64,000 bases of DNA from Streptomyces mobaraensis NBRC 13819 = DSM 40847 (lineage in GTDB: Bacteria; Actinomycetota; Actinomycetes; Streptomycetales; Streptomycetaceae), in assembly GCF_017916255.1 (NCBI RefSeq), contig NZ_CP072827.1, forward strand, positions 1,364,001-1,428,000, in the 5' to 3' direction. The translations under genes were made by a program, and so were the position numbers. The notes under the pieces are model-generated. The model worked only from the letters and a program-made list of their open reading frames with translations, ran no database searches and had not been told where the DNA came from. Shown in pieces: positions 8,865-19,627 of this stretch. Numbering within the stretch: the first letter of the stretch is position 1; every line of letters starts with the position of its first letter.

Positions 8865-8928
8865 TAAAGTCGTCCCCATGCCTGTCACGCCCCATCCGCA
8901 CGCCGGTGCCGCCCGGGGGTCACGGTGA
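8865..8928 (+). promoter_or_regulatory. Leaderless-type promoter (-10 TAAAGT) and 16-residue leader ORF coupled to the next gene
   Basis: TAAAGT (8865-8870) lies 7 nt before ATG 8878, the geometry of actinobacterial leaderless transcripts. The ATG opens a 17-codon frame (MPVTPHPHAGAARGSR) whose TGA overlaps the GTG start of the following membrane protein as GTGA. The downstream start has only a weak GGGGGT site, so coupling is plausible. The rest of the 8450-8865 interval holds the divergent met promoter and leader; I see no other gene. Confidence 0.4.
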
Positions 8929-9284
8929 TCGACGCGCTGACGCTCGCGGTCGGTGTGACCGCTCTCGCGCTCGCCGTCTGGTGCGGCCACGCCGCGTACC
9001 GTGACCAGCCGACCAAGGACTGGCACTTCATCGGCATGGCCGTCGTCTCCGTCCTCGCCCTCGCCCAGCTGGTCGTCGGCGTGGTGCAGCTCGCCCGGGG
9101 CGAGCGGCCCGTGAAGGGCACCGCCCTCTTCGTGGCGTACCTGCTGGGCGCCGCCGCGTGCGTGCCGGGCGCCGGATTCATGTCGCTCGCCGAACGCACC
9201 CGCTGGGGGTCCGCCACCGTGGCCGCCGGCGCCGTCATCCTCGCCGTGCTCCAGGTACGGCTCTACGACATCTGGGGAGGCTGA
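8925..9284 (+). CDS. Small four-helix membrane protein, function unknown
   Basis: 119 residues with four hydrophobic segments (about 3-22, 35-55, 67-85, 93-112) and short polar loops. GTG start at 8925 overlaps the leader ORF stop. The next gene starts 2 bp after its stop and is also a small membrane protein, so they probably form a pair in the membrane. No catalytic motif is seen. Confidence 0.7.
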   Translation: MIDALTLAVGVTALALAVWCGHAAYRDQPTKDWHFIGMAVVSVLALAQLVVGVVQLARGERPVKGTALFVAYLLGAAACVPGAGFMSLAERTRWGSATVAAGAVILAVLQVRLYDIWGG

Positions 9285-9286
9285 CC

Positions 9287-9712
9287 GTGACCGAACCCGC
9301 CACCACCGCCGGGGAGGGCGGCCTGGGCAAGGGCCCGGGACGGCTGCTGGTCTGGCTGTACGGGGTGTTCACCGTGGCCGCCGCGTCGCGGTCCATCGTG
9401 CAGATGGCCCTGCACTTCGGGGACGCGCCGCTCGCGTACGTGCTCTCGGCCGTCGCGGCCGTGGTGTACGCGTTCATCACGTACTCGCTGGTGCGGGGTG
9501 GGGAGGGGGCTCGGCGGGCGGCCTTGGTGTGCTGCGCGCTGGAGCTTCTCGGAGTGCTCACGGTGGGGACGTGGACGCTCGCGGATCCCGGGGCGTTCCC
9601 CGATGCGACCGTGTGGTCGGACTACGGGATGGGGTACCTGTTCATTCCGGTGATCCTGCCGGTGACGGCGGTGGTGTGGCTGCGGCGGGCGCCGGTTTCC
9701 GCTTCGCGGTGA
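9287..9712 (+). CDS. Small membrane protein, function unknown
   Basis: 141 residues. A polar Gly-rich N terminus is followed by four predicted membrane segments. The GTG start at 9287 is preceded by GGGGAGGCTGACC, whose GGAGG overlaps the end of the previous gene, so the pair is one transcription unit. It ends directly before a conserved intergenic inverted-repeat element. Confidence 0.65.
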   Translation: MTEPATTAGEGGLGKGPGRLLVWLYGVFTVAAASRSIVQMALHFGDAPLAYVLSAVAAVVYAFITYSLVRGGEGARRAALVCCALELLGVLTVGTWTLADPGAFPDATVWSDYGMGYLFIPVILPVTAVVWLRRAPVSASR

Positions 9713-9714
9713 GG

Positions 9715-9830
9715 GTGCCCCGGACCCGCCCTTTCACCGTTTCCTGGGGGCGAGCCCCCAGACCCCCCTTTCGCGGCTTCGCCGCTCGTCCTCAAGCGCC
9801 GGACGGGCTGAAATCAGCCCGTCCGGCGGC
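9715..9830. repeat. Streptomyces intergenic inverted-repeat element, copy A
   Basis: It begins GTGCCCCGGACCCGCCCTTT, contains a GGGGGC..GCCCCC hairpin and a GCGGCTTCGCCGC hairpin, and ends in the palindrome around GCCGGACGGGCT..AGCCCGTCCGGC. It lies between convergent genes, so it probably acts as a bidirectional terminator. Related copies lie at 16521-16747 and 41214-41345. Confidence 0.75.
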
Positions 9831-9835
9831 AACCC

Positions 9836-10339
9836 TCACCCGGCCGCGGCCAACTCCCCCACCTCAGCGGACTTCTCGAGCGTCACCACCGTCAGCGCCT
9901 TGCTGACCACTTCCGTCCCCACCGCCTCGTACCCCCGCTTCCGGCACAGCCGCAGCGTCAACTCGCTCCGCCGGCCGACAGCCAGGCGGAAGCGTCGTGC
10001 CGAGCCGTCCGCGGCGAGGCGCTCCTCCACGGCGGCGAGGAGCCGGCCGCCGAGGCCGTGGCGGCGGAGGCGGGGGTGGACGATGAGACCATTGAGGGTT
10101 GCGGTGCCCTCAGGGTCGACCGTGCCGCGGACCGAGCCGACGACCTCCTCCCCCAGCCGGGCCACCAGCACGCACCCGGCCCCCAGTTCCGCACGCAGCT
10201 CGTCCAGGGTCTGGGTCAGCGGCTCGAGGGAGTAGTCCCCGTACAGCTCGGCCTCGCCCTGGTAGCAGAGGTACTGGAGCTTCAGGATCCGTTCGGCGTC
10301 GTCCTCGGTCGCCGCCGCGATGGTCACGCTCATACCCAT
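9836..10339 (-). CDS. GNAT-family N-acetyltransferase
   Basis: 167 residues. The acetyl-CoA site is visible in LNGLIVHPRLRRHGLGGRLL (the R/Q-x-x-G-x-G/A signature), about residues 80-100. Acceptor unknown. The start ATG at 10339 follows GGGGAGG at 9 nt; an ATG two codons later is an alternative. It converges on the membrane-protein pair across the repeat element. Confidence 0.78.
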   Translation of the reverse strand: MGMSVTIAAATEDDAERILKLQYLCYQGEAELYGDYSLEPLTQTLDELRAELGAGCVLVARLGEEVVGSVRGTVDPEGTATLNGLIVHPRLRRHGLGGRLLAAVEERLAADGSARRFRLAVGRRSELTLRLCRKRGYEAVGTEVVSKALTVVTLEKSAEVGELAAAG

Positions 10340-10424
10340 GTGCGCATGCCTCCCCTGGTCAGTCCCGTACGTTCCGTCTGACAGGAGCCGCCGCGGTACA
10401 CGTCGCCTCCGTGGCGCCTGTTGT

Positions 10425-10988
10425 CTACCGCTCCCTTCCCCAAGGTCCAGGAGCCGCAATCGCCGCCGTCAGCATTCTGCGCAGGCATCCCAGGCAACGG
10501 GAACGGATCGGCCCCAAAGATCCTTGTGAGATACCCAACTCTCCTGCGATTTCTCGGTAGGTCGGGTCTCCGGAGGAGAGGAGGGCACGCATCAGGCCGG
10601 GGCAGCGGCCGGGGAGGCGGCGGACCGCGGCGCGGAGTTCGCGGCGGGACTCGGCGGCCAGGACCGCCCGTTCGACGCCGGAGCCGGGCGCGTCCGCGCG
10701 GTCGGCCGGTTCGGCGGCGATGGGGTCGTACGGCACCTCGCGGCGGGCCAGGCGGCTCGCGGCGCGGGCCTCGGCGCGGACGGCGGCGCGTAACCGGAGG
10801 GCGGGCGGCTCGGCGCGGCGTCGGCCCTTCCGCCGGCCGGCGGGCGCGCCGTCGTGCCGGTCGCTCAGCAGTCGGACCCAGACGGCCTGTTCGAGGTCGG
10901 CCGCGTCGATGCCGGCCGCCGGCGCCTCGGCGGCGCATTCGGCGGCCAGCAGCGGCCGGAGCGAGGTGACGAGGTCGTTCGGTGTCAT
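10425..10988 (-). CDS. Sigma-70-like / ECF-related HTH protein
   Basis: 187 residues. The C-terminal part (about 120-175) resembles sigma region 4: an arginine-rich Leu heptad, REIAGELGISQGSLGPIRSR as helix-turn-helix, then LGCLRRML. The N-terminal DLEQAVWVRLL is compatible with a region 2-like start, but the usual region 2.3/2.4 aromatic block is not obvious, so it may be an accessory or degenerate sigma. It lies upstream of the GNAT on the same strand. No anti-sigma gene is adjacent. Confidence 0.6.
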   Translation of the reverse strand: MTPNDLVTSLRPLLAAECAAEAPAAGIDAADLEQAVWVRLLSDRHDGAPAGRRKGRRRAEPPALRLRAAVRAEARAASRLARREVPYDPIAAEPADRADAPGSGVERAVLAAESRRELRAAVRRLPGRCPGLMRALLSSGDPTYREIAGELGISQGSLGPIRSRCLGCLRRMLTAAIAAPGPWGRER

Positions 10989-11083
10989 GCCCGGCGGGAC
11001 GTGGGCCCACGCCCCGCCGGTTGCCGACGCCCTCGGGCGTCACTCGTCCGTGTGGATTCAACCGGAGGAAGACCCGGCGGACG

Positions 11084-12286
11084 TCAGCCCTTGCGTCCCT
11101 TCAGGAACTCCTCCCGCGCCAGGACCGCCGTGTCGCAGTTGTCCGAGAAGATGCCGTCGATCCCCGTCGCGTAGTACGTCTTGAAGGCGCCGATGGCGTC
11201 GCCGTACGCGTTGGGGTCGGTGCCGCGCCGGAAGTCGGCGGGCAGGAAGTTGTTCTCGTTGCGCATGGTGTACGGGTGCAGGACGAGGCCGGCCGCGTGG
11301 GCGTCACGGACGAGCGTGGTGGGCTTGGTGAGCCGGTCGTTCTTGTCCCGCGGGATGATCAGGTTGAGCCACGGGCCGATGCCCTGCGCGAAGCCGGAGA
11401 CCCACTTGAGGCCCTTGGGGGTGATGAGGTCCGCGACCGTGCGCGGGTCCTTGGCCTCGACGAAGTCCCAGGGGCGGGTGGGCAGGTCGTCCAGGAGCAG
11501 GATCTTCGGGCAGTCGAGGCCGAGCCGGCCCAGCCGCTGGAGGCTGCTCGGCTCGAAGGACTGGAGGAACGTATACGAGTTCCGGCCCGCGCGCCCGTAC
11601 CGGCGCAGCAGCTTCGCCAGCCGCTCCTCCAGACCGAGGCCCAGCTTGCGGAAGTAGGTGGGGTGCTTGGTCTCGACGTGCAGCCAGATGCGCCGGCCGC
11701 GCTTGCGCCCTTCCTCGTCGGCCCACTTGAGGACCTCTTCGAAGGTGGGCACGGTCCAGTGGCCGTCGTAGAGGGTGTTGTGCTGCCGGACCTGGGGCAG
11801 GCGTTCCTTCGCACGCAGGGTCTTCAGCTCGGCGAGGGTGAAGTCCTCGGTGAACCAGCCGGTGTGGGACTCGCCGTCGACGGTCTTGGTGGTCTTGCGG
11901 GAGGCGAACTCCGGACGGGAGGAGACGTCGGTGGTGCCCGTGATGTCGTTCTCGTGGCGGCAGACCAGGTGGCCGTCCTTGGTGGGGACGACGTCCTGCT
12001 CGATGACGTCCGCGCCGTTGTCCAGGGCGAACCGGTAGGAGCCGAGGGTGTGCTCGGGCCGGTATCCGCTGGCGCCGCGGTGTCCGACGACCGTGGGCAC
12101 CGGCAGGTCCCGCAGGCCACCGCCGCCGTGGCCGTGGCCCGGCCGCCGGTCGCCCGCCGTCGCCGGGATCGCCGAGGGGGCCGCCGCCGCCACGCCGGCG
12201 CCGCCGCCGAGGGTGACCGCTCCCGCGCCGAGGGCCGCCGCGGCCCCCAGCACCGAGCGCCGGCCCGGCCGCTGCTCCTGCTGCAT
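11084..12286 (-). CDS. glpQ: Secreted glycerophosphodiester phosphodiesterase
   Basis: 400 residues. A twin-arginine signal (GRRSVLGAAAALG, residues ~9-40) precedes a GDPD TIM barrel starting at VVGHRGASGYRPEHT, with metal and catalytic residues in VIEQDVVPTKDGHLVCRHE. It hydrolyses glycerophosphodiesters to glycerol-3-phosphate and alcohol outside the cell. The second of two closely spaced ATGs (12286) is chosen because AGGAG is 9 nt away; the first (12292) would leave only 3 nt. Divergent from the acyltransferase gene, with a 246-bp shared upstream region. Confidence 0.9.
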   Translation of the reverse strand: MQQEQRPGRRSVLGAAAALGAGAVTLGGGAGVAAAAPSAIPATAGDRRPGHGHGGGGLRDLPVPTVVGHRGASGYRPEHTLGSYRFALDNGADVIEQDVVPTKDGHLVCRHENDITGTTDVSSRPEFASRKTTKTVDGESHTGWFTEDFTLAELKTLRAKERLPQVRQHNTLYDGHWTVPTFEEVLKWADEEGRKRGRRIWLHVETKHPTYFRKLGLGLEERLAKLLRRYGRAGRNSYTFLQSFEPSSLQRLGRLGLDCPKILLLDDLPTRPWDFVEAKDPRTVADLITPKGLKWVSGFAQGIGPWLNLIIPRDKNDRLTKPTTLVRDAHAAGLVLHPYTMRNENNFLPADFRRGTDPNAYGDAIGAFKTYYATGIDGIFSDNCDTAVLAREEFLKGRKG

Positions 12287-12532
12287 GTACATTCGCTCCT
12301 TCGTTCCGGGGCCGGTGGTTCCGGCTCCCTTTCGGACGCGCAGATCGTAGGTGCGTCCGTCTTTCGTACAGAAGGCCGTGGTCGAAACGGAGTGAAAACT
12401 CACGTCAACACTGCGTATCGAGTCGGTTAACCCGGTGTGCGGAAAGGCCGTACCCGCGAGTATCGTCCTCACCTGCCACCAGGCCCGGCCGTCCACCGAC
12501 CGAACACGACACAAGACAAGACCGGAGGATCC

Positions 12533-13210
12533 GTGTCCCGCATCCTGCTCAAGGCGTTCCTCGGACTTCTCATGCGCGTCCTGTACCGCCCCAAGGTCGA
12601 GGGCATGGAGCGCATCCCCGCTTCCGGGCCGGTCATTCTCGCGGGGAACCACGTCACGTTCATCGACTCGCTGTTCCTGGCCCTGGTGGTCAAGCGGCAG
12701 GTGTTCTTCATCGGCAAGGACGAGTACGTGACGGGCAAGGGGCTCAAGGGCCGGCTGATGGCCTGGTTCTTCGGCGCCTCCGGCATGATCCCGGTGGACC
12801 GCGACGGCGGTCACGGCGGGGTCGCCGCGCTGATGACGGGCCGTCGGGTGCTGGAGGAGGGCAAGATCTTCGCGATCTACCCGGAGGGCACCCGCTCCCC
12901 CGACGGCCGCCTGTACCGCGGCCGGACCGGTATCGCCCGCCTCGCGCTGATGACCGGCGCGCCCGTGGTGCCGTTCGCGATGATCGGCACCGACAAGGTG
13001 CAGCCGAGCGGCAAAGGCCGCCCGCGCATCAGCCCGGTGACCGTCCGCTTCGGTGAGCCGCTGGACTTCGAGCGCTACGAGGGCATGGACCGCGACCGCT
13101 ACGTCCTGCGGGCCGTCACCGACGAGGTGATGAGCCACGTCATGCGGCTGTCGGGGCAGGAGTACGTGGACATGTACGCCACCAAGGCGCGGGCGGCGAA
13201 GGCCGCCTGA
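12533..13210 (+). CDS. 1-acyl-sn-glycerol-3-phosphate acyltransferase family protein (PlsC type)
   Basis: 225 residues, membrane-associated. It has the HX4D motif in NHVTFID (about residue 37) and the substrate-binding PEGTRSPDG block (about 120), so it transfers acyl chains to lysophosphatidate or a similar acceptor. GTG start at 12533 with GGAGG 4-5 nt before it. It stands alone, divergent from glpQ, both in glycerophospholipid turnover. Confidence 0.88.
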   Translation: MSRILLKAFLGLLMRVLYRPKVEGMERIPASGPVILAGNHVTFIDSLFLALVVKRQVFFIGKDEYVTGKGLKGRLMAWFFGASGMIPVDRDGGHGGVAALMTGRRVLEEGKIFAIYPEGTRSPDGRLYRGRTGIARLALMTGAPVVPFAMIGTDKVQPSGKGRPRISPVTVRFGEPLDFERYEGMDRDRYVLRAVTDEVMSHVMRLSGQEYVDMYATKARAAKAA

Positions 13211-13240
13211 GCCGGGCCCCGTTCGGGCAGCCGGTGGCCG

Positions 13241-14077
13241 TCAGGCCCCGCCGAGGCACCGCGGCTGGAAGCCCGGGTCGGCGGGGCCTTTCCGTGCCAG
13301 GGCGTTGAGCACCCACTGGTGGACGACCGGGTCCTTGGTCGCCTGGTCGTGCATGAACGGGTCGAACGGGCACTTGTCCTGGAGGACGACGTTGGTCAGC
13401 CGCTCGGCGGGACCGGTCAGCAGGGCGCTGGTGTAGGGGATGACGACCTCGTCGTACCGGGTGGTGACGACGGTGTAGTCGGGCCCGGCGGGCGTCTCGT
13501 CGCCCTCGTTGAGCTTCTTCAGCAGGTCGGATCCGGCGCGCTGGTCGAGACAGGACGGGCAGACGGTGTACCCGGCCGGGATGGCCAGCGGGTTCTTGGT
13601 GCCGTGGTTGGAGGGGACGATGGCGACGAGGTCGTCCACCTTGTCGGCGCCGCCGAGGAACTTCACGTAGTAGCGCGGCATCATGCCGCCCTGGCTGTGG
13701 CCGACGATGTCGACCTTGGCCGCGCCGGTCGCCCCGCGGACGGCCTCGACGAAGTCGCGCAGTTCGGCCGCCGCCTGCGGGATGGGGTCGGTCTCCATGT
13801 GCCCGTAGTTGAAGGCGAAGACGCAGTAGCCGTTCTCCTTCAGCTTCGGGGAGAGCTTGGCCCAGTTCTCCGCCATGAGCTTGAACGTGCCGTTGACCAG
13901 GACGACGGGCTCCGGATGCGCCGAATCCGGCTTGCAGGACCAGTCGTTGGCACCCTTGGGCGGGATGTCGAGCACCGACGCGGAGGCGGGGGCCGCCGTG
14001 GCGGACATTCCGGTGAGGGTGAGGGCCGCGGTGGCCGCCGCGGCGAGCAGGGCTCTCACTTTGGTGCGCAGACGCAT
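13241..14077 (-). CDS. Secreted lipase/esterase of the lipase class 2 family
   Basis: 278 residues. A Sec signal peptide (about 1-33, cleaving after ASA) is followed by an alpha/beta hydrolase with oxyanion PVVLVNGTF and nucleophile elbow GHSQGG. Conserved Cys pairs (SCK, CPSC, CPF) suggest disulfides in the secreted enzyme. The start at 14077 follows GGAAGGA at 5-6 nt. Next to glpQ and plsC it forms a local lipid-metabolism group, though each is its own unit. Confidence 0.82.
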   Translation of the reverse strand: MRLRTKVRALLAAAATAALTLTGMSATAAPASASVLDIPPKGANDWSCKPDSAHPEPVVLVNGTFKLMAENWAKLSPKLKENGYCVFAFNYGHMETDPIPQAAAELRDFVEAVRGATGAAKVDIVGHSQGGMMPRYYVKFLGGADKVDDLVAIVPSNHGTKNPLAIPAGYTVCPSCLDQRAGSDLLKKLNEGDETPAGPDYTVVTTRYDEVVIPYTSALLTGPAERLTNVVLQDKCPFDPFMHDQATKDPVVHQWVLNALARKGPADPGFQPRCLGGA

Positions 14078-14220
14078 GGGGGTTCCTTCCGCACAAGGAC
14101 GACGTCGACTCAGGGCGTCGGGTTCACTTCGCCGAACCGCGTTCGGCAATACCGACCAGTAGTCGCAGATCGTTCCCGCGCGACAAGAACACGTCAAGGG
14201 ACGGTACCGCCGGAAAAAGT

Positions 14221-14255
14221 CACACGGGCCGGGACTTGCCGCCCCGGCCCGTGTG
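14221..14255 (-). terminator. Hairpin terminator downstream of the MFS efflux gene
   Basis: CACACGGGCCGGG pairs with CCCGGCCCGTGTG around a short loop, 13 bp with almost no mismatch. It lies 84 nt after the MFS stop. The rest of 14078-14338 holds the lipase promoter region with nothing else recognised. Confidence 0.7.
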
Positions 14256-14338
14256 CGATTAGCTCATCTGAGCCTTTTCGCGCTCAGCTCGGCGTCTCGG
14301 TCAGGCTCGGCATCCCAGCGCCTCAGTGCCTTGGCGCC

Positions 14339-15901
14339 TCAGTGCTCGGCGTCCGCGCTGTCCTCCAGGCGCTGGCCGCGCAGCAGGAACCACGCCGCCA
14401 CCGCCGTCCCCAGCAGCACCAGCGCGCCGACCGCGGACGCGAGCCGCAGCCCGTCGACGAACGCGTGCTGCGCGGAGCTCAGCAGGGCTGACCCGGTGTC
14501 GGCCGGCAGCGTCATCGCCGCCTCGACCGCACCGCCCAGCGACTCGTGCGCGTCCGCAGCGGCGCCCGACGGGACCCCGGCCGGGACACCGAAGTCCCGG
14601 TAGACACCGGTGACGATCGAGCCGAGCAGCGCGATGCCGAGCGCCGCGCCCAGTTCGTACGCCGTCTCGGAGACGGCCGAGGCGGCGCCGGCCTGCTCCT
14701 TGGGGACGCTGGAGAGGATGACGTCGGCGGTGACGGTGAACGAGAAGCCCGCACCGACGCCGACGACCAGCAGCACCGCCCCGAGCAGCGGGTAGGAGGT
14801 GTCGGTCCGCAGGGCGGCGAGGGCGGCGAGGGCGATGCCGATGGCGCCGAGTCCACCGCCCACCACCGACCGTACCGACCAGCGGCGGGCCGCCTGCCCG
14901 GCCAGCAGGCCGGCCGTCACCGCGCCGACCGCGGCCGGGAGTTCGGCCAGGCCGGCCTCCAGCGGGTCGCGGCCCTGCACCAGCTGGAGGAACTGCGACA
15001 GGAAGAACACCATGCCGGACAGGCCGAGCACCGTCAGCAGGTCGGCCAGGACGGCGGCGGAGAAGCCCCGGTTGCGGAAGAGGCGCATGTCCAGCAGCGG
15101 CGCGGGCAGCCGGAGCTGCCGGCGGACGAACCAGGTCAGGCTCCCCACGCCGATGACCGCCGCGACGGCGATCTCGGCGCTGAACCCGTGCGTCGCGCCC
15201 TCCTTGACCGCGTAGACGACGCCCACGACGCCGGCCATCGACAGCACGACGCTCAGCACGTCCCAGGGGCCGGGCGACGGGTCGCGCGACTCGGGCAGCA
15301 GCTTGATGCCCACGAGCACCAGCACCGCCATCACCGGCAGGTTGATCAGGAAGACCGAGCCCCACCAGTAGTTCTCCAGCAGGAACCCGCCGACCACCGG
15401 GCCCACGGCCGCGCCGGCCGAGGCCATCGCGCCCCAGATGCCGATGGCGAGGCTGCGTTCGCGCGGGTCGTGGAAGAGGTTGCGGATCAGCGCCAGGGTG
15501 GACGGCATCAGGGTCGCGCCGGCGACGCCCAGCAGCGCGCGGGCGGCGATCATCATCTCCGGGCTGGAGGCGTACGCGTTGAGCACCGAGATCGCGCCGA
15601 ACGCGACGGCACCGCTGAGCAGCAGCTTCTTGCGGCCGATCCGGTCGCCCAGGCTGCCCATGGAGACCAGCAGGCCGGCGATGACAAAGGAGTAGATGTC
15701 GCCGATCCACAGCAGCTGGGTGCCCGAGGGCTTGAGGTCCTCGCTGAGGAACGGGGTCGCCAGGCCGAGGACGGTGGCGTCGACGGCGACCAGCAGTACG
15801 GCCAGGACGAGGACGGCGAGGGCCAGCCAGCGGCCCCGGTAGGGGGCTTCCCCGGACCCGGAGGCGTCCGCGGGCTGGGTGATCGTGCGCTGGCCGCTCA
15901 T
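14339..15901 (-). CDS. MFS drug efflux transporter, DHA2 (14-TM) type
   Basis: 520 residues with about 14 hydrophobic segments. Motif A GSLGDRIGRKKLLL lies between TM2 and TM3, and TM1 carries LLVAVDATVLGLATPFL, as in proton-coupled DHA2 exporters of toxic compounds. Its ATG overlaps the TetR stop as ATGA, so regulator and pump form one operon, with the regulator first and an operator upstream. Substrate unknown. Confidence 0.88.
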   Translation of the reverse strand: MSGQRTITQPADASGSGEAPYRGRWLALAVLVLAVLLVAVDATVLGLATPFLSEDLKPSGTQLLWIGDIYSFVIAGLLVSMGSLGDRIGRKKLLLSGAVAFGAISVLNAYASSPEMMIAARALLGVAGATLMPSTLALIRNLFHDPRERSLAIGIWGAMASAGAAVGPVVGGFLLENYWWGSVFLINLPVMAVLVLVGIKLLPESRDPSPGPWDVLSVVLSMAGVVGVVYAVKEGATHGFSAEIAVAAVIGVGSLTWFVRRQLRLPAPLLDMRLFRNRGFSAAVLADLLTVLGLSGMVFFLSQFLQLVQGRDPLEAGLAELPAAVGAVTAGLLAGQAARRWSVRSVVGGGLGAIGIALAALAALRTDTSYPLLGAVLLVVGVGAGFSFTVTADVILSSVPKEQAGAASAVSETAYELGAALGIALLGSIVTGVYRDFGVPAGVPSGAAADAHESLGGAVEAAMTLPADTGSALLSSAQHAFVDGLRLASAVGALVLLGTAVAAWFLLRGQRLEDSADAEH

Positions 15902-16446
15902 CGTTCCATCCTCCGTCGCGCGCCGCCGAGCAGCAGCTCGGAGACCATCCGGGTGCGGTCCTTGGCCGCCACCCGGCCGTCCTGCACGGCCCAGGCGCCG
16001 ATGCCGATCAGCCCGTAGAGCGCCTCGGTCAGCCAGGCGGCCGAGAGGTCGAGGCGGAAGGCGCCCTCCTCCTGGCCGCGGGTGAAGAGCCGCTGGACGC
16101 GGGTGTCGAGCCGCTTCCAGCCCTCGTTGCCGCCGTTCTCGTAGAGCTGGTTCTCGGTGAAGAGGAACGCGAGGATGCCGGAGACCGGCTCGGACAGGGC
16201 GATCAGCCGAGCGACCGCCTCGGCCGCGTCCCCCTCCTCCGGCCTCGCTTCGTCGAGCGCCCGCTCGAACTGTTCGATCCCCAGGTCCTCCAGCGCCCGG
16301 ACGAGCGCGTCCCGCCCGGCGAAGTGCCGGTGGAGCGTGGCGCGGCTGATCCCCGCCGCTCTCGCGATCTCGTCCATGGAGGCCGTCGCCTTGCGGGTGA
16401 GCAGGGACGCGGCCGCGTTCAGTACGTGCTGTCGGTCGAGCCTCAT
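15898..16446 (-). CDS. TetR-family transcriptional repressor of the adjacent efflux gene
   Basis: 182 residues. N-terminal helix-turn-helix at about 20-45 (MDEIARAAGISRATLHRHF), then a variable ligand domain. The start at 16446 (MRLDRQHVLNAA) is chosen over an in-frame ATG at 16506 because the upstream stretch contains the operator and lacks family similarity. First gene of the tetR-MFS operon and presumably autorepressed. Confidence 0.85.
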   Translation of the reverse strand: MRLDRQHVLNAAASLLTRKATASMDEIARAAGISRATLHRHFAGRDALVRALEDLGIEQFERALDEARPEEGDAAEAVARLIALSEPVSGILAFLFTENQLYENGGNEGWKRLDTRVQRLFTRGQEEGAFRLDLSAAWLTEALYGLIGIGAWAVQDGRVAAKDRTRMVSELLLGGARRRMER

Positions 16447-16460
16447 GAGACGAGGGTAAC

Positions 16461-16488
16461 CCGAATGAGACGGTGATGTCTCATTCGG
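16461..16488. promoter_or_regulatory. TetR operator: 11-bp perfect inverted repeat
   Basis: CCGAATGAGAC and GTCTCATTCGG flank a 6-bp spacer, 15 bp upstream of the TetR start codon. Related TGAGAC half-sites occur near 16445 and 16497. Position and symmetry fit autoregulation. Confidence 0.75.
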
Positions 16489-16520
16489 GGCTGTGGTGTC
16501 TCGCACTGCGCGCGGGTGGG

Positions 16521-16747
16521 GTGCCCCGGTCCCGCCCTTTCACCGTTTCTTGCAGGGGCTGCCGCCCCCGCACCCCCGAAACCGCGCTCCGCGCGGTTGT
16601 CCTCAAGCGCCGGACGGGCTATTCAGCCCGTCCGGCGCTTGAGGACGAGCGGCGAAGCCGCGACAAGCGGGGTCTGGGGCGGCAGCCCCAGGAAACTGGG
16701 GGCACCTCCCAGCGGTAGCTGGGGGAGAAAGGGCAGGACCGGGGCAC
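16521..16747. repeat. Streptomyces intergenic inverted-repeat element, copy B (full palindromic form)
   Basis: The outer arms GTGCCCCGGTCC.. and ..GGACCGGGGCAC are inverted. The centre is a perfect 20-bp stem (16601-16620 with 16625-16644) around ATTC. Secondary hairpins GGGGCT..AGCCCC and CGCGG..CCGCG lie between. It starts 16 bp after argH ends, so it likely terminates argHG transcription. Confidence 0.78.
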
Positions 16748-16762
16748 CCCCGCCCGAAGGGC

Positions 16763-19472
<2,710 letters not shown>

Positions 19473-19487
19473 GGGGTTCTCCTTACC

Positions 19488-19518
19488 TTGCATGCGGTGA
19501 TGGGTATAACTATGCAGT
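19488..19518. promoter_or_regulatory. Putative ARG box (ArgR operator) of argG
   Basis: On the minus strand the A/T-rich stretch CTGCATAGTTATACCC is followed by CCGCATGCAAGG, directly upstream of argG. It shares the TGCATA core and AT-rich spacing with the argC upstream region, which is unusual in this GC-rich DNA. Confidence 0.55.
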
Positions 19519-19627
19519 CCCCCGTATGTTTCGTCAACGCCTCGGAAGAGTGAATCGTCTGCAGGCGGGCGGGGGAGGAGCGTTCTACGATGCGACTATC
19601 GCGAGACCCGAGCAGGGGAGGCAGACC

